From positions 660,841 to 724,840 of the forward strand of contig NZ_JAANAT010000004.1 in assembly GCF_011089895.1 (NCBI RefSeq): a DNA stretch of 64,000 bases, in the 5' to 3' direction. Under the pieces are notes generated by a model. The model had not been told where the DNA came from, did not search any database, and was given only the letters and a program-made list of their open reading frames with translations. This document shows, in pieces, positions 54,388 through 63,711 of the stretch (within the stretch, counting starts at the first letter, position 1; every line of letters begins with the position of its first letter). This DNA comes from Mucilaginibacter inviolabilis. GTDB lineage: Bacteria; Bacteroidota; Bacteroidia; Sphingobacteriales; Sphingobacteriaceae. The position numbers and the translations under genes are program-made.

Positions 54388-54683
54388 GAAAAAACACCGC
54401 TGAATATATCACCAGCCAAAATGCTCAATTCTGCTGATCTGGCTTCCAAAGAACCGTGCTGGCTCCTGTTGGCAATTTTCACCACCTTTTCCTGTAGCTT
54501 GGGCAGCTGATTTTTATAAGATGAGGGATAATCTCCGTTATACCAGTGTATAAAATCTCCTTTAATGTTTTTAACAATTAGGATGTTCGAAAGGTTTGCC
54601 GGCTGACTGCTGGTTGTGGTTGAACGCGCCAAGATCAACCGGTTACCGTTATTTTCTTTTTTTATAGATATGAAACAGGTCAA
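54384..54683 (-). CDS. Hypothetical small protein overlapping the lipase end
   Basis: 99 residues, no family recognised. The reading frame starts 35 bases before the end of the lipase gene on the same strand (MTCFISIKKENNGNR). The middle contains DFIHWYNGDYPSSYKNQLPKL, and the protein ends SILAGDIFSGVFS. The overlap suits translational coupling, but the frame may also be chance. Confidence 0.4.
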   Translation of the reverse strand: MTCFISIKKENNGNRLILARSTTTSSQPANLSNILIVKNIKGDFIHWYNGDYPSSYKNQLPKLQEKVVKIANRSQHGSLEARSAELSILAGDIFSGVFS

Positions 54684-55572
54684 TATAGTAATGCTCTATA
54701 AAATGATTGCTCACATTAAGCCGTCTTACCCAGTTATAAACCCACAGCAGTTTGTTGCTACCGCCGATAAAGATTTTGCTGATAATCGTTTTTCGGTCAA
54801 TACGGTATTCATACCGGCTATTGGCATAACCTAAAAACCGGGGTGGTAGCCCCGGGACTATATCGCCTTCCCGGTAAAATGAAAAAGGTGAGGAAATGTT
54901 CACGGCTTCTTTATTGCCAAACCTTGGCATACCGAAGGTGTAGCAGGAATGTGACCGGTAGCCTTTCAACGCTTGCGCATATTTGTTATGTTCAAACGCG
55001 TTGCTGCCGGACATCAAGGTATGCAGAATAGCCGACATGGCCCCGCCGAGAGAGTGTCCGGTAATATAGATCCGGATATCCGGATCAAATTTATGGAGTT
55101 TGATAACCAACTGGTCGATACATTCGGTGACGGCCTCGTAAAACCCTTTATGATAGCGGATGCTTCGATCGCCTTTGATCCCAATCGTACGGAATTTGAG
55201 ATCGGTATAGGCCTCGTGAAAACTGGCGGTACCGCGTATGGCGATAAATAAAGTTCCTTTTACGTCAAGCGCTATCAATACCAGTGATTTGGTTTCAATA
55301 ATAAAGTTTTGTCCGAAGTCTGCCTGTTGCAGCAGTTCCTTTACTGTCCGGCATTGTTTCTTTTTTACAAATTCCAGGTAGTCTCTGGAGGGCATGATCT
55401 TTAGGTTGTCATGTCCTTCCAGTTCATATTTAGGGATCTGCCAGTAAGCCATTCTGGAAAAAGCGCAGCAAATGGCGGTCTTTTCAAGTGTATAGGCTTT
55501 AAGGTTCCAGTCGGTACGGTTGAGTGCAGGCCAGAGTTTGTGTAGGTTTAAAGGTTTCATAACGGTGATCAT
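54649..55572 (-). CDS. Class 3 lipase-like hydrolase
   Basis: 307 residues, alpha/beta hydrolase of the Lipase_3 group. The nucleophile elbow is GHSLGGAMSAIL (Ser near residue 170), with AIRGTASFHEAYTDLKFR before it (GTxs motif) and CYTFGMPRFGNKEAV and EGDIVPGLPPR after it, the latter holding the likely catalytic Asp. The final His is probably in VSNHFIEHYYIDL. No obvious signal peptide, so it may be cytosolic or exported by an unknown route. Acts on triglycerides or other lipids by family; substrate not shown. It converges on the response regulator gene. Confidence 0.85.
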   Translation of the reverse strand: MITVMKPLNLHKLWPALNRTDWNLKAYTLEKTAICCAFSRMAYWQIPKYELEGHDNLKIMPSRDYLEFVKKKQCRTVKELLQQADFGQNFIIETKSLVLIALDVKGTLFIAIRGTASFHEAYTDLKFRTIGIKGDRSIRYHKGFYEAVTECIDQLVIKLHKFDPDIRIYITGHSLGGAMSAILHTLMSGSNAFEHNKYAQALKGYRSHSCYTFGMPRFGNKEAVNISSPFSFYREGDIVPGLPPRFLGYANSRYEYRIDRKTIISKIFIGGSNKLLWVYNWVRRLNVSNHFIEHYYIDLFHIYKKRK

Positions 55573-55728
55573 GTTTAGGGTAATGAATATACCAAATATT
55601 ATATTTCGTGCTTAAATTTATTCTGTAGTCAATCCGTCATTTACCTAGTTGCGAATAAAGTGATCTCTCGGCAACAGCAAACCGCCATCGGCAATGTCAT
55701 AATCATTACCTGATGAAGATTATTCGTA

Positions 55729-56337
55729 TTAAGAACGCAGACTGGTATAAAGCATCATGAGTTTTGCAATGATTAAAACCGTTGGATAATTTTTGAGATA
55801 AGGTTTTAGGTGTTTTAACGCCAGTGATATCTGGTTCTCAACGGCCCTTTTTGAAATTGAAAGTTTTTCAGCTATTTCATGGTTGCTCATATGACCAACC
55901 CTGCTCAAAAGAAATATTTCTTTGCATCTTGCGGGTAGCTGATCCAGTAAAATATCCAGGTTGTTTTTGAGGTCGGATACCTGCATGTTACTTTCAGCGT
56001 CGTTATATACTACGACTGAAGCATCAAGGCTTTGGTAATCGTTCACAAAGGTCAAGGGTGAACTATTGTTCGAACTAATCGCATTATAAACCCTGTAACG
56101 TGCAGCAGACGTGACGTAATTCTTGAATGTAATAATTTTCAAGACATCCCTTTTCTCCCAAATGTTAACGAAAATGTCATTGACAATGCCCGCGCAAGTA
56201 TCAGTATCTTTTAGATAAGAATATGCCTTTTTGTAGACCAGCTCCCAGTATCGATCATACAGCAGCGTAAACGCTTTTTTATCGTGGCGTTGTACTGCGG
56301 CGAATAAATCTTTGTCCGATTGATTGGGGTTGCTCAT
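55729..56337 (-). CDS. ECF-type RNA polymerase sigma factor
   Basis: 202 residues. Region 2 (about 10-80: AFTLLYDRYWELVYKKAYSYL, NDIFVNIWEKRD) and region 4 (about 125-180: LPARCKEIFLLSRVGHMSNHEIAEKLSISKRAVENQISLALKHLK) are clear. Bacteroidota sigma factors of this kind pair with FecR and a SusC with STN domain. Here the fecR gene is transcribed the other way, 157 bases apart, rather than after the sigma gene as is usual. Confidence 0.9.
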   Translation of the reverse strand: MSNPNQSDKDLFAAVQRHDKKAFTLLYDRYWELVYKKAYSYLKDTDTCAGIVNDIFVNIWEKRDVLKIITFKNYVTSAARYRVYNAISSNNSSPLTFVNDYQSLDASVVVYNDAESNMQVSDLKNNLDILLDQLPARCKEIFLLSRVGHMSNHEIAEKLSISKRAVENQISLALKHLKPYLKNYPTVLIIAKLMMLYTSLRS

Positions 56338-56494
56338 TTAATGATTTTAAATCTACACTTGAACCCTGCAATTTAATAACAAAGTTTTATTGTTGGCTGT
56401 TTCGCGACGGCAGACCTGAAGCACTTTAAAAAAAACTAAAAAAGTATGTGAGAACTGAATCGCTGAACTGTCTATATCAGTAACCGTTATAATC

Positions 56495-57646
56495 ATGTTT
56501 TACGAAGAATTTCAGGAACTATATCAGCGATGCACGTCCGGGAACTGCACGTTGGAAGAACAAAAACTATTTGAAGAGTATCGTGACAGCTTCGATTTGT
56601 CAGATACTCCCTGGCATTCCGAATTTGGCGATAGGTCTGAAATTGAAAAAAAGCTGAAAAGCGACCTGTATGCCAGAATTTTCGATAACAAGGTGAAGAG
56701 GATTAATTTTTCGAGATGGGCAGCAGCGGCAGCCGTTCTTGTCTTTTTCCTTAGCGCGATATTCCTGGCGGTTAGGTATTTCAGGCAGAAAGGCGCGGCA
56801 TCTTATACCGGTGACATGGATAAAAATGCTATCAGGCCCGGCAGTGAAATAGCTGTTTTAACGTTGGCGGACGGATCTCGCTTAAATCTTGACAAATCAC
56901 GTATTGGAAAGCTATTCAGCGTTCAGCGTGTCTCAGCAGAAAACACTTCTGACGGCAATTTGATCTATCAAATAAGGCCAAAGGTTAGAACCTATTCAAC
57001 TCAATTGTACAATGTCGTTACCACTCCCAAGGGAGGTAAGTACCGGCTGACCCTGGCAGATGGAACCAAAGTCTGGCTGAATGCTGCCAGTTCAATCAGA
57101 TATCCCGTTGAATTTGCCGGAGCTACCCGGGAAGTAGAACTGAAGGGCGAAGCATATTTCGAAGTTGCCCATGACGCAGGGAGACCTTTTAAAGTTAACA
57201 GCGGAGAGCAGGTCGTTCAAGTGCTCGGTACACACTTCGATATCAATGCCTATAAAGATGAAGATGCGGTTAAAACAACCTTGTTAGAGGGCCGGGTCGA
57301 GGTCCGTCAGAAGGGGCGACGGAAATCTGGAGCAAATCTTGTTATTGCGCCAAATGAGCAGGCTGTTTTCAAAAATGAGCATTTGGAAAAAATCACTGTT
57401 GATGCAGGCGAATTTACGACATGGACCAGTGGACGAATCGTATTCAAGGATGCAGACATCCATGAAGTGATGCGAAAAATTTCGCGTTGGTACAATGTCG
57501 AGGTCGTTTACGAAGGTCAGTTGAACGGTGATACCTATAATGGCGAGATACCAGATAATGCAGCATTTTCGAAGGTCATTCAGATGCTCAAGTTAGATGA
57601 CATTCATGTAAAAGTAATCGGACGAAAACTCATCGTATCGCAATAA
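56495..57646 (+). CDS. FecR-family anti-sigma factor
   Basis: 383 residues, one membrane helix (about residues 73-95: WAAAAAVLVFFLSAIFLAVRYF region). The N-terminal cytoplasmic part binds sigma, and the periplasmic FecR domain (about 165-270) has TPKGGKYRLTLADGTKVWLNAA and GEAYFEVAHDAGRPF. The C-terminal DUF4974-type part ends AFSKVIQMLKLDDIHVKV. It receives the signal from the STN domain of the SusC gene that follows. The operon fecR-susC-susD is fairly compact, with a structured 5' leader before susC. Confidence 0.93.
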   Translation: MFYEEFQELYQRCTSGNCTLEEQKLFEEYRDSFDLSDTPWHSEFGDRSEIEKKLKSDLYARIFDNKVKRINFSRWAAAAAVLVFFLSAIFLAVRYFRQKGAASYTGDMDKNAIRPGSEIAVLTLADGSRLNLDKSRIGKLFSVQRVSAENTSDGNLIYQIRPKVRTYSTQLYNVVTTPKGGKYRLTLADGTKVWLNAASSIRYPVEFAGATREVELKGEAYFEVAHDAGRPFKVNSGEQVVQVLGTHFDINAYKDEDAVKTTLLEGRVEVRQKGRRKSGANLVIAPNEQAVFKNEHLEKITVDAGEFTTWTSGRIVFKDADIHEVMRKISRWYNVEVVYEGQLNGDTYNGEIPDNAAFSKVIQMLKLDDIHVKVIGRKLIVSQ

Positions 57647-57756
57647 CAACTAACCTATTCTTTCAAAAGAAAAAAAAACATAAAGAAAACCAATTATTAG
57701 CCTTTAAACCAATTGATGATGAAGAAAAATGATACCTGACCCCCTTTGAAAATTTC

Positions 57757-57824
57757 GGCCAAAAAAATGCCGGTGGTGCTTCCAACACAACCGGCTGATT
57801 CCGCTTACGCGAAAGTTTTTGGCC
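57757..57824 (+). promoter_or_regulatory. Structured leader before the second susC
   Basis: Nested inverted repeats: GGCCAAAAA (57757-57765) with TTTTTGGCC (57816-57824), enclosing GCCGGT (57769-57774) and ACCGGC (57790-57795). It lies 60 bases before the susC start and could fold as a two-level hairpin in the message. Confidence 0.4.
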
Positions 57825-57884
57825 TTGAGATTAATAGAAAACCGACACAGTTTAATTTTAACCAACCAAAAACCTAACGAAACT

Positions 57885-60800
57885 ATGAAAATTAATCTAC
57901 GTAGTTCGAATAACTGCGAATTTCTGTTTTTATGTCGAAGAACATTTTTATTGATGAAGCTTATAATTTTACTAACGATTGCTTTTACGCTGCAAGTTAG
58001 AGCAAATGTGTTCGCCCAAAAGATTACCCTGTCAGAAAACGGGGTATCACTAGAAAAAGCTTTAAAAGATATCGATAAGCAAAGCGGTTATACTTTCTTT
58101 TATAAGAAAAAGCTACTTCGGGATTCCTCTCCTGTATTTATAAACGTAAAGGATGCAGAGATTAAGGACGTCCTTGACCAGCTATTGAAAGGGTTGCCGT
58201 TGTCGTACAGCTTTGCCGATAAAATCATTGTTATCAAGAGCAGTACAGGTGCGAGTGAAGCGATCCCTACTAAAAATAAGCTTGTAATGGCTGATATTGA
58301 AATCAAAGGAATCGTTGTCGATGAAAACGGAAAACCATTACCCGGTGCCTCTGTAAAGATAAAAGGTACCAATCAGGGTATGACGACAAATGAGAATGGT
58401 GAATTTTATTTTAGAAGTATTCCGGAAAATAGCACCTTAGTCATTTCCTTCATAGGATATACAACCAGGGAAGTGGCCGCAGCAAAGGATCTTGGTATTC
58501 TTGCGTTGACTCCGGGGACAGGATTGCAGGAAATTGTGGTTGTGGGTTATGGCACACAGCGAAAGGAGCGGGTGACCGGAGCGATAGCGGCTATTGGAAC
58601 GAAAGAGCTACAGCAAAGCCCTGTTGCTAATTTGAGCAATGCCTTAGCCGGGCGATTACCGGGTCTGCTAACTGTTCAAAATAGCGGAGAACCCGGGGCC
58701 GACGGTGCGTATTTGAATATCCGGGGCTTCGGAACCACTAATAATTCGTCACCTTTGATTTTAGTTGACGGTATCCAGCGGGATTTTAGCGGCCTGGATG
58801 CCAACGAAGTAGAAAATGTCAGCATACTCAAAGACGCTGCTTCGACTGCCATATACGGTATTCAGGGTGCCAACGGCGTTATTCTGGTCACAACCAAGCG
58901 CGGTAAAATTGGAACCTCACGAATTTCGGCTACTGCGCAGAATGGTTGGCAGTCGCCAACATCCCTTCCCCGATATGTTGATTCCTATACCGGCAGGAAA
59001 CTGTATAAAGAAGGGCTGGTCAATGACGGACTTTTCGCAGATACCAGCGCCTATTCAGATGTCCTGCTGAATAAATACCGGGACAGGACTTATCCGGCGT
59101 ATCAATATTTATATCCCAATGTAGATTGGACAAAAACGATGTTGAAGCCGTTCTCCTATTTGCGACAGGGAAATCTGAATGTTTCCGGCGGGACTGAAAA
59201 AGCAAGATATTTCATATCCTTATCCTACCTGCAGCAAAACGGCTTGTATAACTATGAAGAATCGGTCAGCCAATATGATATTCAGGCCATTACGCATAAG
59301 TATAATTTCCGTTCAAACATTGATCTAAACCTTACCAAAAACTTAACGATGGAGCTTAATTTGGGTGCGATCGTATATGACCGAAACTATCCGGGGGTAA
59401 GTGCATCTCAGATTTTCAACGATATTAAACAAACACCGGCTTGGTATTATCCGATTACCAACCCGGATGGATCCCCCGGAGCAGCGCCGAATACCAATCA
59501 ATCCCCTTACGTTGACCTCACCCAGTCGGGTTATTACAGAGGGTTTGAAACGGAGCTGCAGTCTACGGCAGGGTTTAAGTGGGATTTAGGATGGCTAACC
59601 AAAGGGCTGAGTACGCGGGTAAGATTGTCTTTTGATAATGACAATTTCCGGAATGTTAACAGGCCGCTTTCCAATATTACCTATCAATATCTGCTCAATC
59701 CAGGTGTGCCTGATACGGAAACTGATCTTGCTGCAAACGGGCATTATGTTATCGTAAACAATGGTAATGGAACATTAGATTATCAGGTAAATGCCAATGG
59801 CTCCCGTCGTACGGTGTTAGAGGCTTATATCAATTATGATCGTGATTTTGGCAAACATTCGGTCAAAGCGATGGCTATCTATAACCAGTCAGGTTTCTTT
59901 GATGCGGTTGGTGGCGGTGTCGGTAATGCCATTGGCGGTTTACCTTATAAGTATCAGGGTGTATTAGGACGTGCCGCCTATGCTTATGATGACCGTTACC
60001 TTGCCGAATTCAATTTTGGATACAACGGTTCAGAAAATTTTGCACAAGGTCATCGCTTTGGGTTCTTCCCGGCTGTCTCTACTGGCTGGATAGCTTCCAA
60101 TGAACACTTTATAAAAGATAACCCTGCACTTAATTTTATTGATCAGATTAAATTGCGTGGTTCCTACGGGCTTGTTGGTAATGATAAAATAGGCTCCAGC
60201 AGATTCTTATACCTAAGCACATGGGTAACGGGTTCCGGTTACACGTTTGGTTTCAATAGCAATGGTAACTCCTATGGCGGTTATCTGGAAGGACAGGCCG
60301 GAAATACATTGCTCACCTGGGAAAGGTCCAAAAAGTTAAACCTGGGTCTTGATCTGAGCTTATGGAAGGGCATGCTATCCTTGTCTGCCGATGTGTTCAG
60401 AGAACGTCGCACAAATATTCTGGCTACTTCTCAGCTAATTCCGGGTTTCATCGGTTTACCTCAGATCCCGGCTGTAAATGCAGGCATTACTGACAATCGC
60501 GGTTATGAAATATCACTGACACACAGACATGATTTCAGGAAAAATCAGGGCTACAGTATAACTATCAACTACGCTTATGCGCATAATAAGATCCTGTTTT
60601 ATGCGCAGCCGGATTATCCGGGACGTGAATGGCAAGCACTTAAGGGGACAAGTATCAACGAAATCTATGGCTATACCGCCCTGGGCTTATTTAAAAACCA
60701 ACAAGATATCGATAATAGCCCCTCACAATCCAGTCTGGGTGTGACAAAGCCCGGAGATATTAAATATAAGGATTTGAATGGAGATGGTGTCATTAACAGC

Positions 60801-61322
60801 CTGGATGCAGGTTACTTGCCAGGAAAAGTAGCAAATCCGACTTCACAGTTTGGTGTTGCTTTGGGCTATCATTATGCAAATTTCGACATTAGCGTTCTCT
60901 TTCAGGGTGGCCTTGGCGGATCGACATTACTTTCAGGTTCCGGAGTTTATCCATTTTCCCGATTCGCCAGTGCTTTGGTGCAGGTGGTCAACAATCATTG
61001 GGTAGCGTCTAATCCCGACGGCCATTATATGTTCCCGCGCATTTCCTCTGCCGACAATGTGAACAACCAGCAAGCTTCCACCTTTTGGATCTATTCGTCA
61101 AATTACCTCCGCTTAAAAACTGTCGAGTTGGGTTATACTTTACCGGCAATATGGATGAAGCGTATCGGAATAGACAACGCCCGTGTTTTCGTCAATGGTA
61201 TTAATCTCCTGACCTGGAGTAAGTTGAAAGATTTCAATCTTGACCCTGAAATTGGCAATAATGGAACTGGTACGTATCCACAACAAAAGGTGATCAATGC
61301 CGGGCTGAAATTTACATTCTAA
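57885..61322 (+). CDS. SusC/RagA-type TonB-dependent transporter 2, with STN domain
   Basis: 1145 residues from MKINLRSS. The ATG at 57819 would add 22 residues that run across the leader hairpin, so 57885 is preferred. An exported protein (signal ending about RANVFAQ), STN domain (about residues 48-115: SLEKALKDIDKQSGYTFFYK), carboxypeptidase-regulatory-like domain (GIVVDENGKPLPGASVKI), LQEIVVVGYGTQRKERVTG before the plug, then the barrel. The STN domain lets it signal through FecR to the sigma factor while importing a substrate. Substrate unknown, because no glycoside hydrolase lies in the set. Confidence 0.95.
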   Translation: MKINLRSSNNCEFLFLCRRTFLLMKLIILLTIAFTLQVRANVFAQKITLSENGVSLEKALKDIDKQSGYTFFYKKKLLRDSSPVFINVKDAEIKDVLDQLLKGLPLSYSFADKIIVIKSSTGASEAIPTKNKLVMADIEIKGIVVDENGKPLPGASVKIKGTNQGMTTNENGEFYFRSIPENSTLVISFIGYTTREVAAAKDLGILALTPGTGLQEIVVVGYGTQRKERVTGAIAAIGTKELQQSPVANLSNALAGRLPGLLTVQNSGEPGADGAYLNIRGFGTTNNSSPLILVDGIQRDFSGLDANEVENVSILKDAASTAIYGIQGANGVILVTTKRGKIGTSRISATAQNGWQSPTSLPRYVDSYTGRKLYKEGLVNDGLFADTSAYSDVLLNKYRDRTYPAYQYLYPNVDWTKTMLKPFSYLRQGNLNVSGGTEKARYFISLSYLQQNGLYNYEESVSQYDIQAITHKYNFRSNIDLNLTKNLTMELNLGAIVYDRNYPGVSASQIFNDIKQTPAWYYPITNPDGSPGAAPNTNQSPYVDLTQSGYYRGFETELQSTAGFKWDLGWLTKGLSTRVRLSFDNDNFRNVNRPLSNITYQYLLNPGVPDTETDLAANGHYVIVNNGNGTLDYQVNANGSRRTVLEAYINYDRDFGKHSVKAMAIYNQSGFFDAVGGGVGNAIGGLPYKYQGVLGRAAYAYDDRYLAEFNFGYNGSENFAQGHRFGFFPAVSTGWIASNEHFIKDNPALNFIDQIKLRGSYGLVGNDKIGSSRFLYLSTWVTGSGYTFGFNSNGNSYGGYLEGQAGNTLLTWERSKKLNLGLDLSLWKGMLSLSADVFRERRTNILATSQLIPGFIGLPQIPAVNAGITDNRGYEISLTHRHDFRKNQGYSITINYAYAHNKILFYAQPDYPGREWQALKGTSINEIYGYTALGLFKNQQDIDNSPSQSSLGVTKPGDIKYKDLNGDGVINSLDAGYLPGKVANPTSQFGVALGYHYANFDISVLFQGGLGGSTLLSGSGVYPFSRFASALVQVVNNHWVASNPDGHYMFPRISSADNVNNQQASTFWIYSSNYLRLKTVELGYTLPAIWMKRIGIDNARVFVNGINLLTWSKLKDFNLDPEIGNNGTGTYPQQKVINAGLKFTF

Positions 61323-61332
61323 AACATTTGAC

Positions 61333-63201
61333 ATGAAAAGCAAGAAATATCTATACCTGATGATTGCAGCCAGCATTTGCTTGGCTTCCTGTAAAAAATA
61401 TCTTAATGTGGTTCCAACAGAGTTGGTTACGCAAGACGCTGTTTTCAATAATATTCAAAATGCAGAAAGCGCGTGGGCTCATTTATATGCATCACTAAAC
61501 AGCGGTGATGTTCAGTTTATACACGGCGGAGGAACAGTTTTAGGTGCCTGTACAGACGAATGTAAAAACCACTGGGAAAACGTTGCGGAATTGCCATTTA
61601 ATTCCGGCGCATGGAATGCCACCAATAACTCACTCGATATCTGGAACGGAGCTTACCAGTATATACGTTCAGCAAATATTTTCCTTGCGAGTATTGATAA
61701 AACGCCGATCCCGGCATCGCGAAGTGATTATTATACGCCACGCATTCCACTTTATAAAGCAGAGGCGCGCTTTCTGCGGGCTAACCAGTATTTTGAGCTC
61801 TTTAGGAGGTATGGTGCTGTTCCTTTGGTTAATAAGGTTTTGGCTACTACTGACCCAGCAGCAACCACTACGGCAAGGAACAGCGTTGACGACGTGGTGA
61901 AATTTATAACTTCGGAATGTGATGTCATTGCAGGGATTTTACCGGTATCTTATCCTCAGGGATCAAGTGATTACGGCCGTATTACCAAAGGGGCTGCCCT
62001 CGCCTTGAAAGCCAGAACACTCGTCTACGCTGCCAGTCCATTGTTTAACGGCAATACGATGTACGCAAACATCAAAAATGCTGACGGTACCCTATTATTT
62101 CCACAAACATACGATAACAACAAATGGCTCCTGGCCGCGAACGCGGCAAAAGCTGTATTGGATTTAGGCGCTTATAATCTATCTAATCCCAATCCATCGA
62201 ATCCCGTCGATAATTACGCACAGCTTTTCTTCACCCGGAATTACGACGAGATTATATTGCCCCTGATTATCGGCGGCAATCGCGATTTTGAAGGGACGTA
62301 CATGCCCAATGGCCGCGATGCAAATGCGGTAAATGGAAATGGGAAAATGAGCGTCTTTCAAGAATTGGTTGACGCATACGAGATGAACAATGGCAGGCCG
62401 ATTTCGGACCCACAATCGGGCTACCAAACAGCAGGTTTTTGGAATGGTCAAATTTGGGATGGTATACAAAACACAGCGGTTTCCAATATCTCGAATATGT
62501 ATAAAAACAGGGATCCCCGTTTTTACGCAACGATATTCTTTCAATATGATGTGTGGAACTATTCCAACAATGCAAGGCCACTGAAATTTGCTTGGTTCGG
62601 CAATAATGGCGGCGCTTGTGATGGATGGCCAAAACCCGGCACCAACTGCGAAACTGGTTACAATTGGAGAAAATGGGCAGACCCATCGGTAAATCTAAAA
62701 GGTGGCGGTAACGCCAACAGAAATTTCCCGTTGATTCGTCTAGCCGAAATCTATCTGATTTATGCGGAGGCCATGAATGAGTATCTATCGGCCCCCAATA
62801 GCGATGTCTACAACGCGGTCAATGCGATTAGGAGCCGGGTATCGATGCCTGGTTTGCCTGTCATCGCCTCTGATAACACAAAAGAAGGCATGCGCAAAAG
62901 GATTCAAAACGAAAAACGAATAGAATTTGCATTTGAGAACCAGCGATTCTGGGACGTTCGCCGCTGGTTGATTGCAAAGACTGTTGACAATGGTGATATG
63001 CATGGGTTGAATGCCAGACCAACTTCTGCTGAGTTAAATTCAACGGGTTTTGACCCGAACAGTGAAGCTGCGGGTGTTGCGGTGTTCTACAAAACAGTCG
63101 TAGATCAGACACGCGTGTTTGCTGATCGACATTATTTGATGCCAATCCCTCAAACCGAAATCAATATCGACCCTGCTCTTATTCAAAATTATGGCTGGTA
63201 G
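61333..63201 (+). CDS. SusD/RagB-type nutrient-binding lipoprotein 2
   Basis: 622 residues, lipobox CLASC with lipidated Cys at residue 20. Family marks: KKYLNVVPTELVTQDAVFN, YKAEARFLRANQYFELFRRYG, FPLIRLAEIYLIYAEAMNEY and IQNEKRIEFAFENQRFWDVRRW. Starts 10 bases after the susC stop. Forms the surface lid of SusC 2. At 622 residues it is long for the family; the extra sequence is in the middle. Confidence 0.95.
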   Translation: MKSKKYLYLMIAASICLASCKKYLNVVPTELVTQDAVFNNIQNAESAWAHLYASLNSGDVQFIHGGGTVLGACTDECKNHWENVAELPFNSGAWNATNNSLDIWNGAYQYIRSANIFLASIDKTPIPASRSDYYTPRIPLYKAEARFLRANQYFELFRRYGAVPLVNKVLATTDPAATTTARNSVDDVVKFITSECDVIAGILPVSYPQGSSDYGRITKGAALALKARTLVYAASPLFNGNTMYANIKNADGTLLFPQTYDNNKWLLAANAAKAVLDLGAYNLSNPNPSNPVDNYAQLFFTRNYDEIILPLIIGGNRDFEGTYMPNGRDANAVNGNGKMSVFQELVDAYEMNNGRPISDPQSGYQTAGFWNGQIWDGIQNTAVSNISNMYKNRDPRFYATIFFQYDVWNYSNNARPLKFAWFGNNGGACDGWPKPGTNCETGYNWRKWADPSVNLKGGGNANRNFPLIRLAEIYLIYAEAMNEYLSAPNSDVYNAVNAIRSRVSMPGLPVIASDNTKEGMRKRIQNEKRIEFAFENQRFWDVRRWLIAKTVDNGDMHGLNARPTSAELNSTGFDPNSEAAGVAVFYKTVVDQTRVFADRHYLMPIPQTEINIDPALIQNYGW

Positions 63202-63279
63202 ATTTAATGTGAATATTCAGGGGTTTATCCTTTGGCGCAGAACAACAGGCTTCATCAATTGCATAACCACATAATTATT

Positions 63280-63313
63280 AGGCGGTTGTTCCAATCGAGG
63301 GCAACCGCTTTTA
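63280..63313 (+). terminator. Terminator of the second susCD operon
   Basis: GCGGTTG (63282-63288) pairs with CAACCGC (63302-63308), followed by TTTTATT, 80 bases after the susD stop. From here to 63650 I see no supported gene. Confidence 0.7.
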
Positions 63314-63675
63314 TTGACCATCTGCGCCAATCCAAAGAAAGTGTCTTTTGAGAATTGAGGGTAAGTTTGATGGAGTTGGTGATCGTTTTATCCGACATTT
63401 TAAATTGGTTTTAGCCATTTCTTGTTTTATCAGAAAGAAAAAAGTCTTTACGAGCTATTGTAAGAAATTGATTGTCAAATTGATAATATCGGAGTCGGAC
63501 CAGTGGTCTCTTGATCGCTATGCATGGATATATGGCGGTGGTGGTGACAGAGGAGGGGTGAATGGGCTTCAACAGAATCTAAAAGTGAGAAATAGATCAT
63601 GTTTAAATCCATAATAATCTATGTTTTACTTTATTTAATTGTAAATGAATTGATTATGTAAATATGATATTTTTA

Positions 63676-63706
63676 TTTGCAAATAAGAAAAAGGTTACTA
63701 CCTTTG
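63676..63706 (+). promoter_or_regulatory. Strong promoter, probably of an rRNA operon
   Basis: TTTG (63676-63679), exactly 19 bases, then TACCTTTG (63699-63706): a textbook Bacteroidota promoter, followed by a long purine-rich leader. Confidence 0.7.
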
Positions 63707-63711
63707 CACTC

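Noticed and set aside
63348..63614. 88-residue reading frame after the second susCD operon
   Set aside because: Composition is unlike the neighbouring genes, no start signal or family is seen, and it runs in a gap that leads to the probable rRNA promoter.
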